A stretch of DNA of 64,000 nucleotides from Pseudomonas brassicacearum subsp. neoaurantiaca (GTDB lineage: Bacteria > Pseudomonadota > Gammaproteobacteria > Pseudomonadales > Pseudomonadaceae): positions 1 through 64,000 of the forward strand of contig NZ_VDLV01000026.1 in NCBI RefSeq assembly GCF_013608025.1, given 5' to 3'. Below are positions 35,862 through 45,191 of the stretch, in pieces. The translations under genes were made by a program, and so were the position numbers. Each line of letters starts with the position of its first letter. The first letter of the stretch is position 1. The notes beneath the pieces were generated by a model that did no database searches, was not told the DNA's origin, and was given only the letters and a program-made list of their open reading frames with translations.

Positions 35862-37193
35862 CTATTCGTTCTGGCCGCTCACCCGACGGCCCCAGGCCTG
35901 GGCCGTGGCGGTCAGTTGCGCCTCGTCCATGCGAGTCAGGCGACCGTCCTCCAGCAACGGCTTGCCGGCCACCCACAGGTGTTTCACGCAATGGCGGCCG
36001 GTGGCGTAGATCAGCTGTGAAACCGGGTCATAGACCGGTTGTTGCGCCAGGCCGGACAGGTCGAAGGCCACCAGGTCGGCAGCCTTGCCGACTTCCAGCG
36101 AACCGACGATCGACTCGATACCCAGCGCCCGCGCGCCATTGAGCGTGGCCATGCGCAAGGCCCGATGGGCATCCAGCGCGGTGGCCGAGCCGGCGACGGC
36201 TTTTGCCAGCAGGGCGGCGGTGCGGGTTTCACCCAGCAGGTCCAAGTCATTGTTGCTGGCCGCGCCGTCCGTGCCGACCGCGACGTTGACGCCGGCCTGC
36301 CACAGGCGTTCCACCGGGCAGAAACCGCTGGCCAGCTTCAAGTTCGATTCCGGGCAATGGATCACGCTGCAGTTGTGTTCTACCAGCAGGGCCTGGTCCT
36401 CGTCGCTGACCTGAGTCATGTGCACCGCCTGGAAGCGCGGTCCCAACAAGCCAAGTCGCGCCAATCGGGCCATCGGCCGCTCGCCTGTGTTATCCACAGC
36501 CTGCTGCACTTCGAAGGCGGTTTCGTGAACGTGCATGTGAACGGCCGCGTCCAGTTCCTCGGCGATCACCCGGATTTTTTCCAGGTTCTCGTCGCCCACG
36601 GTGTACGGCGCGTGCGGGCCGAATGCGACTTTGATCCGCGGATGATGCTTGAGATCGCCAAACAGCTCGATGCCCTGACGAATGGCTTCATCGGCGCTGG
36701 CGGCGCCGGGTATCGGAAAGTCGAGGATCGGGATGGCAATTTGCGCGCGGATGCCGCTGTTATGGACGCGGTCGCTGGCAACCTTGGGGTAGAAGTACAT
36801 GTCGGAGAAACAGGTGATGCCGCCCTGGATCTGCTCGGCGATCGCCAGGTCGGTGCCGTCGCGGACGAAATCTTCATCGACCCATTTGCCCTCGGCGGGC
36901 CAGATGTGCTGTTCGAGCCAGGTCATCAGCGGCAAATCATCCGCCAGGCCACGGAACAGCGTCATCGCCGCGTGGCCATGGGCATTGATCAGGCCCGGGC
37001 TGAGCAACATGCCAGGCAGTTCGCGGACCTCCGTGGCGTCGCACTTCAAGGCCTCGGCCCGTGGACCGATGAACACGATGCAGCCATCACGGATGCCCAG
37101 ACCATGGTCCTTGAGCACGACGCCGGCGGGTTCGACAGGCACCAACCAGGTCGGCAGCAATAATAGGTCGAGCGCAACGGCAGGCTTGGGCAT
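35862..37193 (-). CDS. mtaD: 5-methylthioadenosine/S-adenosylhomocysteine deaminase
   Basis: 443 residues of the TRZ/ATZ amidohydrolase family. Zinc-binding [11 protein letters not shown] (HxH, ~residues 71-81), HMHVHET (~residues 213-219) and the Asp in [17 protein letters not shown] (~residues 297-313) are intact. It removes the amino group of methylthioadenosine, giving methylthioinosine. In Pseudomonas MTA salvage follows this inosine route, and mtnA, the next enzyme but one, lies divergently beside it. MTA itself is a by-product of SpeE (4.3 kb). The intergenic space of 106 bases presumably has promoters for both. Confidence 0.92.
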   Translation of the reverse strand: MPKPAVALDLLLLPTWLVPVEPAGVVLKDHGLGIRDGCIVFIGPRAEALKCDATEVRELPGMLLSPGLINAHGHAAMTLFRGLADDLPLMTWLEQHIWPAEGKWVDEDFVRDGTDLAIAEQIQGGITCFSDMYFYPKVASDRVHNSGIRAQIAIPILDFPIPGAASADEAIRQGIELFGDLKHHPRIKVAFGPHAPYTVGDENLEKIRVIAEELDAAVHMHVHETAFEVQQAVDNTGERPMARLARLGLLGPRFQAVHMTQVSDEDQALLVEHNCSVIHCPESNLKLASGFCPVERLWQAGVNVAVGTDGAASNNDLDLLGETRTAALLAKAVAGSATALDAHRALRMATLNGARALGIESIVGSLEVGKAADLVAFDLSGLAQQPVYDPVSQLIYATGRHCVKHLWVAGKPLLEDGRLTRMDEAQLTATAQAWGRRVSGQNE

Positions 37194-37237
37194 CGTAGAA
37201 CGGTTCCATGGGTTATAAAGGATGGCGAAGTATACCC

Positions 37238-37266
37238 GAGCGTCTTCGCGGAGGGATCGCTATAAT
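37238..37266 (+). promoter_or_regulatory. Possible promoter of mtnA
   Basis: A perfect TATAAT (37261-37266) lies 33 bases before the mtnA start in the divergent mtaD-mtnA gap. The -35 region (GAGCGT at the expected distance) is poor, so an extended or activator-dependent promoter is possible. Confidence 0.45.
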
Positions 37267-37299
37267 CGGCGGCTTTTGTTCATGAGTGCGGGGTGAAGG

Positions 37300-38376
37300 A
37301 TGCGCGATCGACTGTTGGCTGCGGAGAAGGTGAAGGCCATCGATTGGCGCGATGGCGCTCTTTATCTGCTGGATCAGCGTGTTTTGCCGTTCGAGGAAAA
37401 CTGGATCGCCTATACCAGTGCGGCCGGCGTGGCCGAGGCCATCCGTTCCATGGTGGTGCGCGGCGCGCCGGCGATCGGCATCAGTGCGGCGTATGGCGTC
37501 GTGTTGGCGGCGCGGGCGCGGTTGGCCGATGGCGGTGACTGGCAGGCGGCGCTGGAGGCGGATTTCGCCTTGCTGGCCGATTCCCGGCCGACGGCGGTCA
37601 ATCTGTTCTGGGCGCTGGATCGCATGCGCGACCGATTGGCGCGCCTCAAGGAGCAGGCCGACCCTTTGGCGGTCCTTGAGGCGGAGGCCATCGCGATTCA
37701 TGAAAGCGATCGCGAAGCCAACCTGACCATGGCTCAGCTCGGCGTCGACCTGATCCGCAAGCACCAGGGCAACGCCCAGGCCATCCTGACCCATTGCAAC
37801 ACCGGCGCCCTGGCCACCGGTGGCTTTGGTACGGCCCTTGGGGTGATTCGCGGGGCGTTCATCGAGGGAATGGTCGAGCGCGTCTATGCTGACGAGACCC
37901 GTCCATGGCTGCAAGGTTCTCGCCTGACTGCGTGGGAGCTGGCGAACGAAGGCATTCCGGTGACACTCAACGCTGACTCCGCTGCCGCCCACATCATGAA
38001 GACCAAGGGCGTGACCTGGGTAATCGTCGGCGCCGACCGCATCACCGCCAATGGCGACGTGGCGAACAAGATCGGCACCTATCAACTGGCCGTCTGTGCC
38101 ATGCACCACGGCGTGCGCTTCATGGTAGTGGCGCCGAGCTCGACCATCGACATGAACCTGGCCAGTGGCGACGACATTCCGATCGAAGAGCGTGATGGCC
38201 GCGAATTGCTGGAAGTCGGCGGCAAACGGGTCGGGGCGGATGCCGATGCGTTCAATCCAGTATTCGACGTGACCCCGGCGGACCTGATCGATGCGATCGT
38301 GACGGAGAAGGGCATCGTCGAACGGCCGGATGCAGCGAAGATGGCGCAGTTGATGTGTCGCAAGCGGTTGCATTGA
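37300..38376 (+). CDS. mtnA: S-methyl-5-thioribose-1-phosphate isomerase
   Basis: 358 residues. Recognised by [15 protein letters not shown] (~residues 49-63), the catalytic Cys in [20 protein letters not shown], and the Asp in [18 protein letters not shown] (~residues 246-263). It converts the aldose methylthioribose-1-phosphate to the ketose in methionine salvage. The start [16 protein letters not shown] has a GGGTGAAGG stretch upstream. The gene stands beside mtaD, which feeds the same pathway. A REP pair follows its stop. Confidence 0.94.
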   Translation: MRDRLLAAEKVKAIDWRDGALYLLDQRVLPFEENWIAYTSAAGVAEAIRSMVVRGAPAIGISAAYGVVLAARARLADGGDWQAALEADFALLADSRPTAVNLFWALDRMRDRLARLKEQADPLAVLEAEAIAIHESDREANLTMAQLGVDLIRKHQGNAQAILTHCNTGALATGGFGTALGVIRGAFIEGMVERVYADETRPWLQGSRLTAWELANEGIPVTLNADSAAAHIMKTKGVTWVIVGADRITANGDVANKIGTYQLAVCAMHHGVRFMVVAPSSTIDMNLASGDDIPIEERDGRELLEVGGKRVGADADAFNPVFDVTPADLIDAIVTEKGIVERPDAAKMAQLMCRKRLH

Positions 38377-38397
38377 AGGCTTTCGGCGCCTGAGCTG

Positions 38398-38499
38398 GCC
38401 CCATCGCGAGCAAGCTCGCTCCCACATGGGATGCGCGGCGTGCCTGAAATCCAGGCACACAACGATCCCTGTGGGAGCGAGCTTGCTCGCGATGGGGCC
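38398..38499. repeat. REP inverted pair, type B
   Basis: GGCCCCATCGCGAGCAAGCT at 38397 and its inverse ending at 38499 form a long imperfect palindrome after mtnA. Confidence 0.92.
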
Positions 38500-38819
38500 G
38501 GCAAAGCCTGAAAATAAGTCAAAACAGCCACGAATTGCCATTCCCGGCGCCTCTGAGCCTCTCTCGTCCCATTCCAGCCTGTCATCGGTCAACTAACTAC
38601 ACACCATGCGCATCTGGGGGATAGGTGCGTGGCGGCTCTTGTGATAACATCCGGCGGTTTCCAAGGCTGCCTCGCGAGGTGGCCTTTACTGCGCAGATCC
38701 ATGGCATAACTCGTTGATTTGTCGTAAGTCGCTGCATGGCATTTGTTCTGCAGCGGCGAGCTTCGTTCGTCCCATCTGGACGTGACGAGGTTTCACCAGA
38801 AAAAGGAATCAGGCTTCTC
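38500..38819 (+). promoter_or_regulatory. gyrA upstream region
   Basis: 320 bases without a gene. GATAAC near 38644 (in TTGTGATAACATCCGGCGG) could be a -10 region, which would leave a leader of about 170 bases. The last 40 bases contain AAAAAGGAATC, the gyrA ribosome site (38801-38810). Confidence 0.45.
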
Positions 38820-41492
38820 ATGGGCGAACTGGCCAAAGAAATCCTCCCGGTCAATATCGAAGACGAGCTGAAACAGTCCTACCTCGACTACGCAATGAGC
38901 GTAATCGTCGGGCGGGCGCTGCCGGATGCGCGCGATGGCTTGAAGCCCGTGCACCGCCGCGTGCTGTTCGCGATGAGCGAGCTGGGCAACGACTTCAACA
39001 AGCCTTACAAGAAGTCCGCCCGTGTCGTCGGCGACGTGATCGGTAAGTATCACCCCCACGGCGACACTGCCGTGTACGACACCATCGTTCGTATGGCGCA
39101 GCCGTTTTCCCTGCGCTACCTGCTGGTGGACGGCCAGGGCAACTTCGGTTCGGTAGACGGCGACAACGCCGCGGCCATGCGATACACCGAAGTGCGCATG
39201 ACCAAGCTGGCCCACGAACTGCTGGCCGACCTGCACAAGGAAACCGTGGATTGGGTGCCGAACTACGACGGCACCGAAATGATCCCGGCGGTCATGCCGA
39301 CCCGTATCCCGAACCTGCTAGTCAACGGCTCCAGCGGTATCGCCGTGGGCATGGCGACCAACATCCCGCCACACAACCTCGGTGAAGTCATCGACGGTTG
39401 CCTGGCCCTCATCGACAATCCCGAGCTGACCGTCGATGAGCTGATGCAGTACATCCCCGGTCCGGACTTCCCGACCGCTGCCATCATCAACGGTCGCGCC
39501 GGCATCATCGAGGCCTATCGCACCGGTCGCGGTCGCATCTACATGCGCGCCCGCTCGACCGTCGAGGACATCGACAAGGTTGGCGGCCGCCAGCAGATCG
39601 TCATCACCGAGCTGCCGTACCAACTGAACAAGGCCCGCCTGATCGAGAAGATCGCCGAGCTGGTGAAAGAAAAGAAGCTCGAAGGCATCACTGAGCTGCG
39701 TGACGAGTCCGACAAGGACGGCATGCGCGTCGTGATCGAGCTGCGCCGTGGCGAAGTGCCTGAGGTGATCCTCAACAACCTCTACGCCCAGACCCAGTTG
39801 CAAAGCGTGTTCGGCATCAACATCGTTGCGTTGATCGACGGCCGTCCACGGATCCTGAATCTCAAGGACCTGCTGGAAGCCTTCGTCCGTCACCGCCGCG
39901 AAGTCGTGACCCGTCGTACCGTATTCGAACTGCGCAAGGCGCGCGAGCGTGGCCATATCCTCGAAGGCCAGGCCGTTGCCCTGTCGAACATCGACCCGGT
40001 CATCGCCCTGATCAAGGCCTCGCCAACCCCGTCGGAAGCCAAGGAAGCGCTGATCAGCACGCCTTGGGAGTCCTCTGCGGTGGTGGCGATGGTCGAGCGT
40101 GCCGGCGCCGATTCGTGCCGTCCGGAAAACCTCGATCCGCAATACGGCCTGCGCGAAGGCAAGTACTTCCTGTCCCCGGAGCAGGCGCAAGCCATCCTGG
40201 AACTGCGCCTGCACCGCCTGACCGGTCTGGAGCACGAGAAGCTGCTGGCCGAGTACCAGGAGATCCTCAACCAGATCGGCGAGCTGATCCGCATCCTCAA
40301 CAGCGCCACGCGCCTGATGGAAGTGATCCGCGAAGAGCTGGAAGTGATCCGCGCCGAATACGGCGACGTGCGCCGCACCGAGATTCTCGATGCGCGCCTG
40401 GACCTGACCCTGGGTGACATGATCCCGGAAGAAGAGCGCGTGGTGACCATTTCCCACGGCGGCTACGCCAAGACCCAGCCGCTGGCGGCCTACCAGGCCC
40501 AGCGTCGCGGCGGCAAAGGCAAATCGGCTACTGGCGTCAAGGACGAGGACTATATCGCTCACCTGCTGGTCGCCAACAGTCACACCACGCTGCTGCTGTT
40601 CTCCAGCAAGGGCAAGGTGTACTGGCTCAAGACTTACGAAATCCCTGAAGCATCCCGCGCCGCCCGTGGTCGTCCGCTGGTCAACCTGTTGCCGCTGGAC
40701 GATGGTGAATACATCACCACGATGCTGCCGGTGGAGGAGTACACCGAAGGTCACTACATCTTCATGGCGACCGCCAACGGCACCGTGAAGAAGACCCCGC
40801 TGGAATCCTTCAGCCGCCAGCGCAGCGTCGGCCTGATCGCCCTGGAGTTGGACGAAGGCGACGTGCTGATTTCCGCTGCCATTACTGACGGCGAACGTGA
40901 AGTCATGCTGTTCTCCGACGGCGGCAAGGTCACGCGCTTCAAGGAATCCGACGTTCGCGCCATGGGCCGTACCGCACGCGGTGTGCGCGGCATGCGCCTG
41001 CCGGAAGGGCAGAAACTGATTTCCATGCTGATCCCGGAAGAAGGCAGCCAAATCCTCACCGCTTCCGAGCGTGGCTACGGCAAGCGTACCGCCATCACCG
41101 AGTTCCCCGAGTACAAGCGTGGCGGCCAGGGCGTGATCGCCATGGTCAGCAACGAGCGTAACGGTCGCCTGGTCGGTGCCGTCCAGGTGCTCGATGGCGA
41201 GGAGATCATGCTGATCTCCGACCAGGGCACGCTGGTACGTACGCGGGTCGACGAAGTGTCCAGCCTGGGTCGTAACACCCAGGGCGTGACGCTGATCAAG
41301 CTCGCCAAAGACGAAAAACTGGTCGGGCTCGAGCGCGTCCAGGAACCGTCGGAAGTCGAAGGCGAAGAGCTGGAAGGTGAAGAAGGCGAGGAAGGTGTAG
41401 CGTTCGACGGCACCTTGGGTACCGATGTCGAAGACGCTGTCGGCGATCAACCGCTCGACGCCGCCGCAGACGAAGAAGAACCGCAGGACTAA
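38820..41492 (+). CDS. gyrA: DNA gyrase subunit A
   Basis: 890 residues from the ATG at 38820 (AAAGGA upstream); an open extension to 38736 has no ribosome site. The catalytic Tyr122 lies in RYTEVRM. In the quinolone-resistance region Thr83 and Asp87 are wild-type ([10 protein letters not shown]), so no classical resistance change is present. The C-terminal beta-pinwheel has the GyrA box QRRGGKG (~residues 561-567). The tail after residue ~840 is strongly acidic ([15 protein letters not shown]), normal for Pseudomonas. With GyrB it introduces negative supercoils. It precedes the serC supraoperon, separated by a terminator and repeats. Confidence 0.97.
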   Translation: MGELAKEILPVNIEDELKQSYLDYAMSVIVGRALPDARDGLKPVHRRVLFAMSELGNDFNKPYKKSARVVGDVIGKYHPHGDTAVYDTIVRMAQPFSLRYLLVDGQGNFGSVDGDNAAAMRYTEVRMTKLAHELLADLHKETVDWVPNYDGTEMIPAVMPTRIPNLLVNGSSGIAVGMATNIPPHNLGEVIDGCLALIDNPELTVDELMQYIPGPDFPTAAIINGRAGIIEAYRTGRGRIYMRARSTVEDIDKVGGRQQIVITELPYQLNKARLIEKIAELVKEKKLEGITELRDESDKDGMRVVIELRRGEVPEVILNNLYAQTQLQSVFGINIVALIDGRPRILNLKDLLEAFVRHRREVVTRRTVFELRKARERGHILEGQAVALSNIDPVIALIKASPTPSEAKEALISTPWESSAVVAMVERAGADSCRPENLDPQYGLREGKYFLSPEQAQAILELRLHRLTGLEHEKLLAEYQEILNQIGELIRILNSATRLMEVIREELEVIRAEYGDVRRTEILDARLDLTLGDMIPEEERVVTISHGGYAKTQPLAAYQAQRRGGKGKSATGVKDEDYIAHLLVANSHTTLLLFSSKGKVYWLKTYEIPEASRAARGRPLVNLLPLDDGEYITTMLPVEEYTEGHYIFMATANGTVKKTPLESFSRQRSVGLIALELDEGDVLISAAITDGEREVMLFSDGGKVTRFKESDVRAMGRTARGVRGMRLPEGQKLISMLIPEEGSQILTASERGYGKRTAITEFPEYKRGGQGVIAMVSNERNGRLVGAVQVLDGEEIMLISDQGTLVRTRVDEVSSLGRNTQGVTLIKLAKDEKLVGLERVQEPSEVEGEELEGEEGEEGVAFDGTLGTDVEDAVGDQPLDAAADEEEPQD

Positions 41493-41503
41493 GCGGACAC
41501 ACA

Positions 41504-41535
41504 GGGGGCGGATGAAGATTCGCCCCCTTGTTGTT
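41504..41535 (+). terminator. Terminator after gyrA
   Basis: GGGGGCG (41504-41510) pairs with CGCCCCC (41521-41527), followed by TTGTTGTTTGTT. The T-tract is interrupted, but position (12 bases past the stop) and a pure G/C stem support it. Confidence 0.75.
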
Positions 41536-41609
41536 TGTTCCGTTTGAAAATTTGCGACACTGCACATTCCCTATGGGGACTGCCCCTCTCTTGAGGCTTG
41601 TTTGATTTA

Positions 41610-41705
41610 TTGTGGCAAGGGAGCTTGCTCCCGCTTGAGTGCGAAGCGCTCACAAAAAACAGGGGCCGCTGCGCAGCCCAGCGGGAGCAAGCTCCCTCGC
41701 CACGG
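41610..41705. repeat. REP inverted pair, type A
   Basis: TTGTGGCAAGGGAGCTTGCT at 41610 and its inverse ending at 41703, between gyrA and serC. Confidence 0.9.
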
Positions 41706-41736
41706 ATTCATCCATGTCTTGAGTAAGCGGTACCCC

Positions 41737-41828
41737 TTGTAGGAGCGAGCTTGCTCGCGATGACGGACTGGCATTCAACATCAATGTTGACTGTTGTGCC
41801 GCTATCGCGAGCAAGCTCGCTCCCACAG
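41737..41828. repeat. REP inverted pair, type B
   Basis: TTGTAGGAGCGAGCTTGCTC at 41738 and its inverse ending at 41826, directly after the type A pair. The last repeat in the window: none is seen in the following 22 kb. Confidence 0.9.
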
Positions 41829-41885
41829 TGGAGTTGTGTGTAGACCAAAAGATTTAGTGACCACCAGATCAGAGCGAGATTGGAT

Positions 41886-42971
41886 GTGAGCAAGAGAGCC
41901 TATAACTTCTGTGCCGGCCCGGCGGCGCTTCCTGAAGCGGTCCTGAAGCGTGCCCAGGGTGAACTTCTCGACTGGCACGGCAAGGGCCTGTCCGTCATGG
42001 AAATGAGCCATCGCAGCGATGAGTTCGTGTCCATCGCCACCAAGGCCGAGCAGGACCTGCGTGATCTGCTGAACATCCCGTCCAACTATAAAGTGCTGTT
42101 CCTGCAGGGCGGCGCGAGCCAGCAATTCGCCCAGATCCCGCTGAACCTGCTGCCGGAAAACGGCAAGGCCGACTACATCGACACCGGCATCTGGTCGCAG
42201 AAAGCCATCGAAGAAGCGTCGCGCTACGGTCACGTCAATGTAGCGGCTACCGCCAAGCCCTACGACTACTTCGCGATTCCCGGCCAGAACGAATGGAACC
42301 TGTCCAACGACGCCGCCTACGTTCACTACGCACCGAACGAAACTATCGGTGGCCTGGAATTCAACTGGATCCCGGAAACCGGTGACGTGCCGCTGGTGGC
42401 CGATATGTCCTCGGACATTCTTTCGCGCCCGGTGGACATCTCCCGTTTCGGCATGATCTACGCCGGCGCCCAGAAGAACATCGGCCCGAGCGGCATCCTG
42501 GTCGCGATCATTCGCGAAGACCTGCTCGGCCGCGCCCGTTCCCTGTGCCCGACCATGCTCAACTACAAGGTCGCGGCCGACAACGGCTCGATGTATAACA
42601 CCCCGCCAACCCTGGCCTGGTACCTGTCGGGACTGGTGTTCGAGTGGCTGAAAGAGCAGGGCGGTGTCGAAGCCATCGGCAAGCTCAACGAAGTGAAGCA
42701 GCGCACGCTGTATGACTTCATCGACGCCAGCGGCCTCTACAGCAACCCGATCAACAAGTCCGACCGCTCGTGGATGAACGTCCCGTTCCGCCTGGCCGAC
42801 GACCGTCTCGACAAGCCGTTCCTGGCTGGCGCCGACGAGCGTGGTCTGCTGAACCTCAAGGGCCACCGTTCGGTCGGTGGCATGCGCGCCTCCATCTACA
42901 ACGCCGTGGACATCAACGCCGTTAACGCGCTGGTTGCCTACATGGCAGAGTTCGAGAAGGAACACGGCTGA
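41886..42971 (+). CDS. serC: Phosphoserine aminotransferase
   Basis: 361 residues from the GTG at 41886, giving the family start MSKRAYNFCAGPAALPE; the ATG two bases earlier is out of frame and stops at once. The pyridoxal-phosphate Lys is in YAGAQKNIGPSG (~residue 197). It makes 3-phosphoserine from 3-phosphohydroxypyruvate (serine pathway) and also serves pyridoxine synthesis. It opens the conserved Pseudomonas mixed-function supraoperon serC-pheA-hisC-tyrA/aroA-cmk-rpsA; its stop overlaps the pheA start (TGATG). The ribosome site is weak (GAGCGAG). Confidence 0.96.
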   Translation: MSKRAYNFCAGPAALPEAVLKRAQGELLDWHGKGLSVMEMSHRSDEFVSIATKAEQDLRDLLNIPSNYKVLFLQGGASQQFAQIPLNLLPENGKADYIDTGIWSQKAIEEASRYGHVNVAATAKPYDYFAIPGQNEWNLSNDAAYVHYAPNETIGGLEFNWIPETGDVPLVADMSSDILSRPVDISRFGMIYAGAQKNIGPSGILVAIIREDLLGRARSLCPTMLNYKVAADNGSMYNTPPTLAWYLSGLVFEWLKEQGGVEAIGKLNEVKQRTLYDFIDASGLYSNPINKSDRSWMNVPFRLADDRLDKPFLAGADERGLLNLKGHRSVGGMRASIYNAVDINAVNALVAYMAEFEKEHG

Positions 42972-44065
42972 TGTCTGAGCAAGAACTCAAGGCGCTGCGC
43001 CTGCGCATCGATGCCCTGGACGAAAAAGTCCTGGAGCTGATCAGCGAGCGCGCCCGCTGTGCCCAGGAAGTCGCCCGGGTGAAAATGGCCTCCCTGGCCG
43101 AAGGCGAAGTGCCGGTGTTCTATCGCCCAGAGCGTGAAGCGCAGGTGCTCAAGCGTGTCATGGAGCGCAACAAGGGGCCGCTGGGCAACGAAGAGATGGC
43201 GCGCTTGTTCCGCGAAATCATGTCCTCGTGCCTGGCCCTCGAACAGCCGCTGAAAGTCGCTTACCTGGGCCCGGAAGGCACTTTTACCCAGGCAGCGGCC
43301 ATGAAGCACTTCGGTCATGCCGTAATCAGCAAACCGATGGCGGCCATCGACGAAGTGTTCCGTGAAGTGGCGGCCGGCGCGGTGAATTTTGGCGTGGTGC
43401 CGGTGGAAAACTCCACCGAAGGCGCGGTCAACCACACGCTGGACAGCTTCCTCGAGCACGACATGGTGATCTGCGGCGAAGTCGAGCTGCGCATTCACCA
43501 TCACCTGCTGGTGGGCGAGAACACCAAGACCGACAGCATCAGCCGGATCTACTCCCACGCCCAGTCCCTGGCCCAGTGCCGCAAGTGGCTGGACGCCCAT
43601 TACCCGAACGTCGAGCGCGTCGCGGTATCGAGCAACGCCGAGGCGGCCAAGCGGGTCAAGGGTGAGTGGAACTCGGCAGCCATCGCCGGCGACATGGCGG
43701 CAGGCCTCTACGGGCTGACGCGCCTGGCCGAGAAGATCGAGGACCGTCCGGACAACTCCACGCGGTTCCTGATGATCGGCAGCCAGGAAGTACCGCCAAC
43801 CGGCGACGACAAGACCTCGATCATCGTCTCCATGAGCAACAAGCCCGGCGCGCTCCATGAGCTGTTGGTGCCGTTCCACGACAACGGTATCGATCTGACA
43901 CGCATCGAGACCCGTCCGTCGCGCAGCGGTAAATGGACCTACGTGTTCTTCATCGATTTCGTCGGCCACCACCGCGATCCGCTGGTAAAAGGTGTGCTGG
44001 AGAAAATCAGTCAGGAAGCAGTGGCACTCAAGGTGCTGGGTTCCTACCCCAAGGCAGTTCTTTAA
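42971..44065 (+). CDS. pheA: Bifunctional chorismate mutase/prephenate dehydratase (P-protein)
   Basis: 364 residues: AroQ-type chorismate mutase (~residues 5-90, ALRLRIDALDEKVLELISERA), prephenate dehydratase (~residues 95-275, YLGPEGTFTQAAA; NSTRFLMIG with the catalytic Thr), and a C-terminal ACT domain (~residues 285-360) with GALHELL and ETRPS, the phenylalanine-binding motifs (usually GAL and ESRP). It converts chorismate to phenylpyruvate and is expected to be feedback-inhibited by phenylalanine. It is coupled to serC upstream (one-base overlap) and 13 bases before hisC. Confidence 0.96.
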   Translation: MSEQELKALRLRIDALDEKVLELISERARCAQEVARVKMASLAEGEVPVFYRPEREAQVLKRVMERNKGPLGNEEMARLFREIMSSCLALEQPLKVAYLGPEGTFTQAAAMKHFGHAVISKPMAAIDEVFREVAAGAVNFGVVPVENSTEGAVNHTLDSFLEHDMVICGEVELRIHHHLLVGENTKTDSISRIYSHAQSLAQCRKWLDAHYPNVERVAVSSNAEAAKRVKGEWNSAAIAGDMAAGLYGLTRLAEKIEDRPDNSTRFLMIGSQEVPPTGDDKTSIIVSMSNKPGALHELLVPFHDNGIDLTRIETRPSRSGKWTYVFFIDFVGHHRDPLVKGVLEKISQEAVALKVLGSYPKAVL

Positions 44066-44078
44066 GGGCGGATAGCTA

Positions 44079-45191
44079 ATGAGTGGCAACTTCCTCGCAC
44101 TGGCTCAGCCAGGCGTGCAACAACTCTCGCCTTACGTTCCGGGCAAGCCTGTGGACGAATTGGCTCGTGAGCTGGACCTTGATCCGGCCAGCATCGTCAA
44201 ATTGGCGAGTAACGAAAACCCGCTGGGCGCGAGCCCCAAGGCGCTTGCGGCGATCCGTGACGAGCTGGCCGAGCTGACGCGCTACCCGGATGGCAATGGC
44301 TTCGCCTTGAAAAGCCTGCTGGCCGAACGCTGCGGCGTCGAGCTGAGCCAAGTGACGCTGGGTAACGGTTCCAACGATATTCTCGAGCTGGTTGCCCGTG
44401 CGTATTTGGCGCCAGGCCTCAACGCGGTGTTCAGCGAGCACGCGTTCGCGGTCTACCCGATCGCCACCCAGGCAGTCGGTGCTGATGCCCATGTGGTTCC
44501 GGCCAAGGACTGGGGGCACGACCTCCCGGCCATGCTGGCGGCAATCGATGCCAACACCCGCGTGGTCTTCATTGCCAATCCGAACAACCCGACCGGCACT
44601 TGGTTCGATGCCCAGGCCTTGGACGACTTCCTGCAAGACGTGCCCGAGCACGTGCTGGTGGTATTGGACGAGGCCTACATCGAATACGCCGAAGGCAGCG
44701 ATTTGCCTGACGGCCTGGATTTCCTTGCTGCCTACCCGAACCTGCTGGTGTCGCGCACTTTCTCCAAGGCCTATGGCTTGGCGTCGCTGCGGGTCGGCTA
44801 TGGCTTGTCTACCGCCGTGGTGGCCGATGTGCTGAACCGCGTGCGCCAACCGTTCAACGTCAACAGCTTCGCCCTGGCTGCCGCTTGCGCCGCGTTGCAG
44901 GACGAAGCCTATCTGGCTGAAAGCCGTCGCTTGAACGAAGCCGGCATGCAGCAGTTGGAAGCGGTTTTGCGTGAGTTGGGCCTGGGCTGGATTCCATCCA
45001 AGGGCAATTTCATTTGCGTAGACGTGGGTCGCGTCGCGGCGCCGGTCTATCAGGGATTATTGCGCGAAGGCGTGATCGTCCGCCCGGTAGCGAATTACGG
45101 CATGCCGAATCACCTGCGCGTCACCGTCGGCCTGCCGGCGGAAAACAGCCGTTTCCTCGACGCGTTGAGCAAGGTCCTGGCTCGTGGTTGA
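44079..45191 (+). CDS. hisC: Histidinol-phosphate/aromatic aminotransferase
   Basis: 370 residues, class I/II aminotransferase. Typical marks are LASNENPLGASPKA (~residues 41-54), FIANPNNPTGTW (~residues 163-174), LDEAYIEY and the pyridoxal-phosphate Lys in SRTFSKAYGLASLRVGYG (~residue 230). In this supraoperon the enzyme (HisC2, HisHb) is known to act broadly on histidinol phosphate and aromatic amino acids, which suits its place between pheA and tyrA. Its end overlaps the next start by eight bases. Confidence 0.94.
   Translation: MSGNFLALAQPGVQQLSPYVPGKPVDELARELDLDPASIVKLASNENPLGASPKALAAIRDELAELTRYPDGNGFALKSLLAERCGVELSQVTLGNGSNDILELVARAYLAPGLNAVFSEHAFAVYPIATQAVGADAHVVPAKDWGHDLPAMLAAIDANTRVVFIANPNNPTGTWFDAQALDDFLQDVPEHVLVVLDEAYIEYAEGSDLPDGLDFLAAYPNLLVSRTFSKAYGLASLRVGYGLSTAVVADVLNRVRQPFNVNSFALAAACAALQDEAYLAESRRLNEAGMQQLEAVLRELGLGWIPSKGNFICVDVGRVAAPVYQGLLREGVIVRPVANYGMPNHLRVTVGLPAENSRFLDALSKVLARG

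Noticed and set aside
38820..41492. Quinolone-resistance mutations in gyrA
   Set aside because: Thr83 and Asp87 are wild-type.
39318..41567. A 749-codon open frame antisense to gyrA
   Set aside because: It shadows gyrA's GC-rich codons in another frame; its sequence is low-complexity (H/R/Q/D-rich) and resembles no family, while gyrA is certain.
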